Assembly (NCBI RefSeq): GCF_024199925.1
Contig: NZ_JANADR010000001.1
Span: 6,389,501 to 6,453,500, forward strand
Direction: 5' to 3'
Source: Bradyrhizobium sp. CCGUVB1N3
GTDB taxonomy: Bacteria; Pseudomonadota; Alphaproteobacteria; Rhizobiales; Xanthobacteraceae
Length of the DNA: 64,000 nucleotides
Shown in pieces: positions 58,067 to 64,000 of this stretch. Numbering within the stretch: position 1 is the first letter of the stretch; each line of letters opens with the position of its first letter. The notes under the pieces were generated by a model. It had not been told where the DNA came from. It saw only the letters and a program-made list of their open reading frames with translations, and searched no databases. Both the position numbers and the translations under genes were made by a program.

Positions 58067-59062
58067 ATGACCTCCCGTCGCATCAAGACCTATTCCGGCC
58101 CGCCATCCGATCATTTCGACGGCGAAAAGTTCTTCGACCCCGACGGGGTGCCGCCGAAATCGCTCCGCGAGGTCCTGCGCTGGCAGTTCGGCGGCAAGCG
58201 CGACCGCTCGATCTGGCCGAAATGGGTTCCGAGCCCCTATGCCGATTATCCGCCGGTGGAGGTTAATGGCGGCAAGGTCAGGCTGTCCTTCGTCGGGCAC
58301 GCGAGCTGGCTGATCCAGACCGGCGGTCTCAACATCCTCGTCGATCCCGTCTGGTCGATGCGGGTCTCGCCGGTGGGCTGGGCCGGGCCGAAGCGCCACA
58401 ACGACCCCGGCATCGCCTTCGACAAGCTGCCGAAGATCGACGTCGTGCTGGTCTCGCACGGTCACTACGATCACCTCGATATCGCGACGCTGTCGCGGCT
58501 CGCCAAGAATTTTGCCCCACGCGTGATCACGCCGCTCGGCAATGATCTCACCATGCGTGAGCGCGACGGCGCGATCCGCGCCGAGGCGTTCGACTGGCAC
58601 GACCGCGTCGAGCTCGGCGGCGGCGTTGCCGTGCATCTCGTGCCGACACGGCACTGGTCGGCGCGCAGCCTGTTCGACCGCAACAGGGCGCTGTGGGCGA
58701 GCTTCGTGCTGGAGACGCCGGCGGGGAAAATCTACGTCGTCTGCGATTCCGGCTATGGCGAGGGCATGCATTTCCGCCGCGTCGGCCAAGCGCATGGTCC
58801 CTTGCGCCTCGCGATCCTGCCGATCGGCGCCTACGAGCCGCGCTGGTTCATGCGCGAGCAGCACATGAACCCGGAAGACGCGGTCAAGGCGCTGATCGAT
58901 TGCGGCGCGCAGGCCGCGCTGGCGCATCACCACGGCACGTTCCAGCTCACCGATGAGGCCATCGACGCACCGGCAAAGGCGCTGCTCGAAGCCCTGGATG
59001 CAGCGAACATTCCGCACGAGCGGTTCGTGGCGCTGAAGCCGGGGCAGGTGGTGGAGATTTAG
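58067..59062 (+). CDS. MBL-fold hydrolase, NAPE-PLD-like
   Basis: 331 residues. Metallo-beta-lactamase fold with the HxHxDH site SHGHYDHLDIATL near 130, further ligands in LVPTRHWSARSLF near 195 and YVVCDSGYGEG near 226, and HHHGTFQLTDE near 290. The group of N-acyl-phosphatidylethanolamine phospholipase D and bacterial UlaG-like enzymes shares the VGHASWLIQTGGLNILVDPV segment. No signal peptide, so probably cytoplasmic. Its substrate may be a phosphodiester lipid. It is divergent from ffh (268-bp gap). Confidence 0.9.
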   Translation: MTSRRIKTYSGPPSDHFDGEKFFDPDGVPPKSLREVLRWQFGGKRDRSIWPKWVPSPYADYPPVEVNGGKVRLSFVGHASWLIQTGGLNILVDPVWSMRVSPVGWAGPKRHNDPGIAFDKLPKIDVVLVSHGHYDHLDIATLSRLAKNFAPRVITPLGNDLTMRERDGAIRAEAFDWHDRVELGGGVAVHLVPTRHWSARSLFDRNRALWASFVLETPAGKIYVVCDSGYGEGMHFRRVGQAHGPLRLAILPIGAYEPRWFMREQHMNPEDAVKALIDCGAQAALAHHHGTFQLTDEAIDAPAKALLEALDAANIPHERFVALKPGQVVEI

Positions 59063-59080
59063 CTCTCCACACACACACCA

Positions 59081-59222
59081 CTCGTGCCCCGGACGCAGCG
59101 CAGCGTCTCTTCGACGGTGCGCTGCAGAGCCGGGGCCCATGTCGCGGCATTGTACCGTGCACCATTCTGGGTCCCGGCTCTGCGGAGCAGCGTTGCACGC
59201 TGCTCCGCGTCCGGGACACGAG
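59081..59222. repeat. Intergenic repeat, family D, copy 3
   Basis: CTCGTGCCCCGGACGCAGCG at the left and CTGCTCCGCGTCCGGGACACGAG at the right, enclosing GCAGAGCCGGGGCCCATG and TGGGTCCCGGCTCTGCGGAG. Confidence 0.85.
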
Positions 59223-59224
59223 AC

Positions 59225-59941
59225 TTACTGCTCCTTGGCCTTGATCGCCCAGCTCACATTCACCGTCACCGACAGCGTCTCCTCGCCGGGAGCCACCTGC
59301 GCCGGAGCTGCGGCCATAGGCGCTGCGGCGATGCGGCTCTTGAACAGCGGCATCGGGCCGCCGCCTTCGGAGATGCTGAGCGGGGCGCCGAGCGTGACGC
59401 CGGCGGCCTTGGCGTAGATCTCGGCCTTGCGGCGGGCATCCGCAAGCGCCTGCTCGCGGGCGCCGTCGAGCAGTTTCGAGGCTTGCGTGACCTCGAAGGA
59501 AATGTTGCCGATATCGTTGGCGCCGGCGCCGACTAGCGTGTCGATGATGCCGGCGACCTTGGTCACGTCGCGGGTCTTGACGGTGACGCGATTGCTGGCG
59601 CGGAAGCCGACCACGGGCGAAGCGCCGCTGGAGCGGTTCGGCGCATATTGCGGCTGCAGCGACAGCCGCGAGGTCTGATAGTCCTTCTCGTCGATGCCTG
59701 CGCTCTTCAGGGCCAGCAGCACCTTGCCCATTGCCGCGTTGTTGGCGTCCGAGGCCTCCTTCGCTGTCTTCGCATCATTTGCGACGCCGGCATCGATCTG
59801 CGCAAGGTCAGGCGCCGCCGACACGGACGCCTCCCCGCTCACCGAGACCGCCGACGGAAAATCGTCGGCAAGCGCAGGCGTTGCGCCAAGCGCGGCGGCG
59901 AAAATGGCGGCGATGATCGCGTTGCTCTTCATCACGCTCAC
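59225..59941 (-). CDS. SIMPL-domain (DUF541) periplasmic protein
   Basis: 238 residues with a signal peptide (about 1-25, ending TPALA). SIMPL domain (about 30-235): VSVSGEASVSAAPDLAQIDA, YQTSRLSLQPQYAPNR, FRASNRVTVKTRDVTKVAGI, QALADARRKAEIYAKAAGVT and VTVNVSWAIKA. E. coli relatives are oxidative-stress associated; function unclear. Its ATG overlaps the GyrI-like gene by 4 bp (ATGA), so they are coupled. Confidence 0.92.
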   Translation of the reverse strand: MSVMKSNAIIAAIFAAALGATPALADDFPSAVSVSGEASVSAAPDLAQIDAGVANDAKTAKEASDANNAAMGKVLLALKSAGIDEKDYQTSRLSLQPQYAPNRSSGASPVVGFRASNRVTVKTRDVTKVAGIIDTLVGAGANDIGNISFEVTQASKLLDGAREQALADARRKAEIYAKAAGVTLGAPLSISEGGGPMPLFKSRIAAAPMAAAPAQVAPGEETLSVTVNVSWAIKAKEQ

Positions 59942-60678
59942 TTCAGCGGCACATAGACGTTGATCACGAGCTTGTCCTCCGCCGTCTTCAGGGGATCGGT
60001 GAGGTACTCCTCGATGAAAGTGTCCTTGGCTTCCAGCTTCTTGTCGTCGAGGTGATTGGTGATCGCCTCATAGGTGTTGTCCATGTTGTCGTAGGAGCCG
60101 CGATGGACGAACTTCAGCGCCTTGCCCTCCGGCGACTTGCCGACGCTCATGTCCTTCGCCAGGTTTTTGGGATCCTGATCGATCGGGATCTCGGCGAGGA
60201 AGGTGAAGCCGGTGTCGTCGGTCGAGGTGTAGACGATCATCGGATTGCCCGCGGGCTTGATGCCCTGCTTGTCCAGAAGCGCGTTCAGCGCCTTGAACGA
60301 ATCGATCAGCGTGTCGAAGGCGGAATCCCAGTTGGCGCTGCCCTTGGCCATCACGACCTTCTTCGGTTCCAGCGTCGTCTCGAGCCCGAAGGGGTCGGCG
60401 GTCTGCACCGGGGCGGAGGTGGCGGGCGGGGTCGTGGCTGCCGCGGGCGGCGCCGTCGGGCTGGGCGAGGGTGAGGCGCTGGCCGCCGGAGCCGGCGACG
60501 TGGCAGGTGAGGGCGATGCGCTTGCGGCCGGGGAGGGCGAGGCCGCTGGTGCCGGCGAGGGGCTTGCGGAGGCTGCCGGTGCCGGGGTCGGTGATTGTGC
60601 GAACGCGCCGGAGAGGCAGAGGGTAATGGCCGCTGCCGGGATCACCGCGGCCAGAAAAGGACGGAAAAAGCTCGTCAT
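59938..60678 (-). CDS. Exported GyrI-like domain protein with Ala/Ser/Pro linker
   Basis: About 246 residues from the ATG at 60678. A signal peptide (about 1-28, ending AFAQS) is followed by a low-complexity Ala/Pro/Ser linker (about 30-95) and a GyrI-like small-molecule-binding domain (about 100-245; LETTLEPKKVVMAKGSANWD, NPMIVYTSTDDTGFTFLAEI, FVHRGSYDNMDNTYEAITNH). GyrI-like domains usually follow an AraC regulator or bind ligands in the cytoplasm; a secreted or envelope form is unusual. It is coupled to the SIMPL gene. Confidence 0.85.
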   Translation of the reverse strand: MTSFFRPFLAAVIPAAAITLCLSGAFAQSPTPAPAASASPSPAPAASPSPAASASPSPATSPAPAASASPSPSPTAPPAAATTPPATSAPVQTADPFGLETTLEPKKVVMAKGSANWDSAFDTLIDSFKALNALLDKQGIKPAGNPMIVYTSTDDTGFTFLAEIPIDQDPKNLAKDMSVGKSPEGKALKFVHRGSYDNMDNTYEAITNHLDDKKLEAKDTFIEEYLTDPLKTAEDKLVINVYVPLK

Positions 60679-60876
60679 TACGTGTCTCCCCAAGGCAAGT
60701 AAGGCCCTGCCCGCATTCTTGCACCACGTGCGCGTCCCGGTTCGCGCGAACGCGCCTATCTAACACGCATGCGCCAAATTCGTCCCATGACAGATGCGTC
60801 ATAGGGCACACGCGGCAAATGACTGGCCAACCGTCCCATGATCGCCATATAAGGCAGGCGAAATTCAGGACATTTC

Positions 60877-61749
60877 ATGAGCGCGCTCGCCAATCACGCA
60901 TTTGCCAAGATGAACGGCATCGGCAACGAGATCGTCGTTGTCGACATGCGGGATTCGGCTGCCCCGGTCACGTCGGACGACGCGCGTGCGGTCGCCTCCG
61001 CGAAGGGCGTGCCCTACGACCAGCTCATGGTGCTCCAGAAGCCGCGGCTCGACGGCACCGAGGCCTTCATCCGCATCTACAACAATGACGGCTCGGAGGC
61101 CGGCGCCTGCGGTAACGGCATGCGCTGCGTGGTGCGGCGGGTCTTCGAGAAGACCGGGCAGACCACCGCGACGTTCGAGACTCCCGCGGGGCTTCTGAAC
61201 TGCTGGCAGGGGCCGGCCCCCGATCTCTATACCGTCGACATGGGCACGCCGAAGTTTGGCTGGCAGGACATTCCGCTCGCGGAGGAGTTTCGCGACACCC
61301 GTTACATCGAGCTGCAGATCGGGCCGATCGACAAGCCGATCCTGCACTCGCCCTCAGCGGTGAGCATGGGCAATCCGCACGCGATCTTCTGGGTCGACGA
61401 CGTCGACGCCTATGACCTCGGGCGTTTTGGTCCGCTCTTGGAAAACCATCCGATCTTCCCCGAGCGCGCCAACATCACGCTCGCGCACATCGTCGATCGC
61501 GATCACATCACGATCCGCACCTGGGAGCGCGGTGCGGGCCTCACCAGGGCCTGCGGCTCGGCGGCTTGCGCGACGGCGGTGGCGGCGGCGCGTTTGAAGC
61601 GCGCCAACCGCAGCGTGGAGATCACGCTGCCCGGCGGCAAGCTCGGCATCGAATGGCGCGAGCGCGACGATCACGTGCTGATGACGGGTACGGCGACCTT
61701 CGAATATGAGGGCAATTTCGATCCGGCGCTGTTCGCCTCGGTCGCCTGA
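60877..61749 (+). CDS. dapF: Diaminopimelate epimerase
   Basis: 290 residues. Converts LL- to meso-diaminopimelate for lysine and peptidoglycan. The two catalytic Cys are in [11 protein letters not shown] near 80 and [14 protein letters not shown] near 228; [13 protein letters not shown] near 15 is the start of the fold. It overlaps mtaB by one base (TGATG), so the two are coupled. Confidence 0.97.
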   Translation: MSALANHAFAKMNGIGNEIVVVDMRDSAAPVTSDDARAVASAKGVPYDQLMVLQKPRLDGTEAFIRIYNNDGSEAGACGNGMRCVVRRVFEKTGQTTATFETPAGLLNCWQGPAPDLYTVDMGTPKFGWQDIPLAEEFRDTRYIELQIGPIDKPILHSPSAVSMGNPHAIFWVDDVDAYDLGRFGPLLENHPIFPERANITLAHIVDRDHITIRTWERGAGLTRACGSAACATAVAAARLKRANRSVEITLPGGKLGIEWRERDDHVLMTGTATFEYEGNFDPALFASVA

Positions 61750-63002
61750 TGGGCGTCGAGGTCCTGACCTTCGGCTGCCGCCTCAACGCCTTCGAGGCTG
61801 AGGTGATCCGCCGCGAGGTGGAAGGCGCAGGACTCTCAAACACCATCGTCATCAATAGCTGCGCGGTCACCAACGAGGCGGTGGCGCAGGCGCGGCAGTC
61901 GATCCGCAAATTGAAGCGCGAGCGGCCCGGCTCGCGCATCGTCGTCACCGGCTGTGCGGCGCAGACGCAAAGCGAGATGTTCGCTGATATGGCCGAGGTC
62001 GATCGCGTCGTCGGCAATGACGACAAGATGCACGCCAGGGCCTGGCGCGAAGCGCGCGCCGCGTTCGATGTCGGCAGCAGCGACAAGATCGCGGTCAGCG
62101 ACATCATGGCGGTCAAGGCGATGGCGCCGCATCTGATCGACGGCTTTGCGAGCGGCCTGCCGCGGGTGTTCGTGCAGGTGCAGAACGGCTGCGACCATCG
62201 CTGCACCTTCTGCATCATCCCGTTCGGCCGCGGCAATTCGCGCTCGGTGCCGATGGGGGCGGTGGTCGAACAGGTCCGTGCACTGGTGGAACGCGGCCAT
62301 GCCGAGATCGTGCTGACCGGCGTCGACCTCACCAGCTACGGCGCAGACCTGCCGGGCGCGCCAAAACTCGGCATGCTGGCGAAGCAGATCCTGCGGCATG
62401 TGCCGGAGCTGAAGCGGCTGCGCATTTCCTCGATCGATTCGATCGAGGCAGATAGCGATCTGCTCGATGCCGTCGCAGATGATGCGCGGCTGATGCCGCA
62501 TCTGCATCTGTCGCTGCAATCCGGCGACGACATGATCTTGAAGCGGATGAAGCGGCGGCATTCGCGCTCGGATGCGATTGCATTCTGCGAGCAGGTCCGC
62601 CGCCTGCGGCCCGACATTGCGCTCGGCGCCGACATCATCGCGGGCTTTCCGACCGAGACGGAAGAGATGTTCGCGCGCTCGCGCGACCTCGTTGAGGAAT
62701 GCGGTCTCACCTTCCTCCACGTCTTCCCTTATTCCCCGCGCCCCGGCACCCCGGCCGCGCGGATGCCGCAGGTCGCAGGCGCGGTCATCAAGGATCGCGC
62801 GCGCCACCTGCGCGCGGCCGGCGAAGCGGCATTGCAGCGCCGCCTACAGGCTGAAGTCGGCGCGACCCGCGACGTGCTGATCGAAAGCGACAGCCAGGGG
62901 CGCACGGAGCATTATCTGCCGGTCGTGATTGCGGGGGCGCGGGTGGGGCATGTGGTGCCGCTCAAGATCGGCGGCAGTGATGGCGAGCGGCTGACCACAT
63001 AA
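61749..63002 (+). CDS. mtaB: tRNA (t6A37) methylthiotransferase MtaB
   Basis: 417 residues. Makes ms2t6A at tRNA position 37. N-terminal UPF0004 domain with three Cys (FGCRLNAFEAEV, NSCAVTNEA, VTGCAAQTQSEM), radical SAM motif in GCDHRCTFCIIPFGRGNSRS near 145, then LQSGDDMILKRMKRRHSRSD and a C-terminal TRAM-like domain. Coupled to dapF. A family C repeat follows. Confidence 0.95.
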   Translation: MGVEVLTFGCRLNAFEAEVIRREVEGAGLSNTIVINSCAVTNEAVAQARQSIRKLKRERPGSRIVVTGCAAQTQSEMFADMAEVDRVVGNDDKMHARAWREARAAFDVGSSDKIAVSDIMAVKAMAPHLIDGFASGLPRVFVQVQNGCDHRCTFCIIPFGRGNSRSVPMGAVVEQVRALVERGHAEIVLTGVDLTSYGADLPGAPKLGMLAKQILRHVPELKRLRISSIDSIEADSDLLDAVADDARLMPHLHLSLQSGDDMILKRMKRRHSRSDAIAFCEQVRRLRPDIALGADIIAGFPTETEEMFARSRDLVEECGLTFLHVFPYSPRPGTPAARMPQVAGAVIKDRARHLRAAGEAALQRRLQAEVGATRDVLIESDSQGRTEHYLPVVIAGARVGHVVPLKIGGSDGERLTT

Positions 63003-63040
63003 TCCGGTCATCGTGCGTTGCGTCGCGCGGCATCCCCAAC

Positions 63041-63182
63041 GTCGTCCCGGCGAAGGCCGGGACCCATACCGCGTGATCTATCGATAGAGCCCGGTAACAG
63101 TACCGTGGGAAGACTTCCTAACTACAGGTCTTCGCAAAACTACTTCTTGGGGTTATGGGTCCCGGCCTGCGCCGGGACGACA
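63041..63182. repeat. Intergenic repeat, family C, copy 4
   Basis: GTCGTCCCGGCGAAGGCCGG...CCCATACC at the left and GGTTATGGGTCCCGGCCTGC...CGGGACGAC at the right, around a centre with CAGGTCTTCGCAAAACTACTTC, matching the centre of the copy at 18064. Confidence 0.88.
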
Positions 63183-63221
63183 CCGAGGATGTGGGACGCA
63201 GCGCGCTCCAAAATGCGCGAC

Positions 63222-64000
63222 TTACGACGCCCGCACCTGCCAGAATCGCAGCGTACGTCGTGCGTTTTCCGGTGTCATTCTCGCGAAATGGCCCTTCGCC
63301 TTGGCGAGGTCCGCGGGCTTCATCGTGCCAGTTGCGTAGCGGCTTTCGAGAACGGCGGCCGTCGTTTCCCAGCTCAGCAGTGCCGCGCGGCACGGCACGA
63401 GCAGGCCGTCATCGCGCAAGCTCTGCATCAAGGGACGAATGACCTCGTAACTCGATTCGGATAGAGCCGCCAGCGCCGCGACGGTCTCTTCATATCGACG
63501 CTGTTTGGCAAAGCCATACAGCGTCGTTTCGTTGAGCTGACCGGCTTTCTTGAGATTTGCGACGGCTCGCTTCGCACCTTCAAAATCGCGGATCCCCGAC
63601 ATCTCGCGATCGACGCCGGTGGCGACCGCCGCGATGGCGTTCTGGATCTCCTCGAACAGATGCGCCGGGGCGCGCGACAACAGGCGCGTGCGAACCGCGT
63701 CGGTCGCCGAGCGCAGCAATTGACGGCGCAGGTCCGACGGCAGATCGACGCGTACGCCGACGCTCACGGTCAGTTCGGGATCCTGTTCGGCCTGTCCGAC
63801 GATGACGGCAAAGCCATTTGCCGAAAACCGCGCGCCCGGATTGGCGGCAAGGCGCCGGCTGACGCTCGGATAGCTGCGCGCCAGAAGCGCGTCGGTGACG
63901 ATTTCCTTCAGCCACCAGCGGCCGGCGACCGCGAGCAGGTGCTGCTCGCCCTTGCTGGCCGCGATGTTGAGCAATTCGGCCTCATCGAGGCGCGCCGATT
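63222..64000 (-). CDS. DUF2336 protein (5' end outside window)
   Basis: Leftward frame ending at 63222 with at least 259 residues visible; the segment RLDEAELLNIAASKGEQHLL shows coding sequence continues past the right edge. The family is alpha-helical with HEAT-like repeats (DLPSDLRRQLLRSATDAVRT, NLKKAGQLNETTLYGFAKQR, LMQSLRDDGLLVPCRAALLS). DUF2336 proteins are found in alphaproteobacteria; function unknown. Confidence 0.85.
   Translation of the reverse strand, partial: SARLDEAELLNIAASKGEQHLLAVAGRWWLKEIVTDALLARSYPSVSRRLAANPGARFSANGFAVIVGQAEQDPELTVSVGVRVDLPSDLRRQLLRSATDAVRTRLLSRAPAHLFEEIQNAIAAVATGVDREMSGIRDFEGAKRAVANLKKAGQLNETTLYGFAKQRRYEETVAALAALSESSYEVIRPLMQSLRDDGLLVPCRAALLSWETTAAVLESRYATGTMKPADLAKAKGHFARMTPENARRTLRFWQVRAS

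Overview
The window is chromosomal DNA of a high-GC alphaproteobacterium, most likely Bradyrhizobium or a close relative. The signs are a rhizobial-type malonyl-CoA synthetase (MatB), a SemiSWEET, IalB-, DUF1269-, DUF2336- and DUF6455-type proteins, the sdhCDAB order, and many short GC-rich palindromic intergenic repeats. No tRNA, rRNA, insertion sequence, prophage or CRISPR array was seen. Both ends cut genes: typA has lost only its last few codons at the left edge, and a DUF2336 gene runs off the right edge.

Layout. 1-4.7 kb: typA, then a leftward three-gene module of an Lgt-like membrane protein, a multi-Fe-S radical SAM enzyme resembling archaeal tetraether synthase (Tes/MJ0619), and a small Pro-rich membrane protein with a broken tandem copy. 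4.7-13 kb: a Crp-family regulator, an orphan receiver protein, a Tat-exported PhoD phosphatase, two TAXI-type binding proteins without a TRAP permease, phhB and a DUF1232 protein. 13-26.7 kb: quinone oxidoreductase, DECR-like SDR, IalB, rlmN, PAP2 phosphatase, argG, a Pro-rich OmpA protein, VOC protein, FkbM methyltransferase and a hybrid histidine kinase. 26.9-30.4 kb: sdhCDAB. 30.4-31.6 kb: a decayed segment with a TSUP remnant and an unknown gene. 31.6-44.2 kb: matB, SDR, fasciclin protein, a cytochrome b plus molybdopterin oxidoreductase pair, MFS transporter, leuB, a phosphonate-type acetyltransferase, asd, carbonic anhydrase and a CitE-like lyase. 44.2-51.8 kb: accessory small genes (RidA, DUF1269, SemiSWEET, DUF6455, GT32-like transferase), leuD, a zincin, and a cluster of secreted His/Trp/Gly/Tyr-rich small proteins. 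51.9-57.8 kb: leuC and the leftward ffh-rpsP-rimM-trmD-rplS locus. 58-64 kb: MBL hydrolase, a GyrI-like/SIMPL exported pair, dapF-mtaB and DUF2336.

Together these cover leucine synthesis (leuB, leuC, leuD, not contiguous), the aspartate family (asd, dapF), arginine (argG), the TCA cycle and respiration (sdh), translation and tRNA/rRNA modification (typA, rlmN, trmD, rimM, rpsP, rplS, mtaB) and SRP targeting (ffh). At least seven families of palindromic repeats sit between genes. Several copies lie inside operons or supply the 3' end of a coding sequence (rimM, the MFS gene). The most interesting unexplained unit is the Lgt-like/radical SAM/small membrane protein module at 2.2-4.6 kb.
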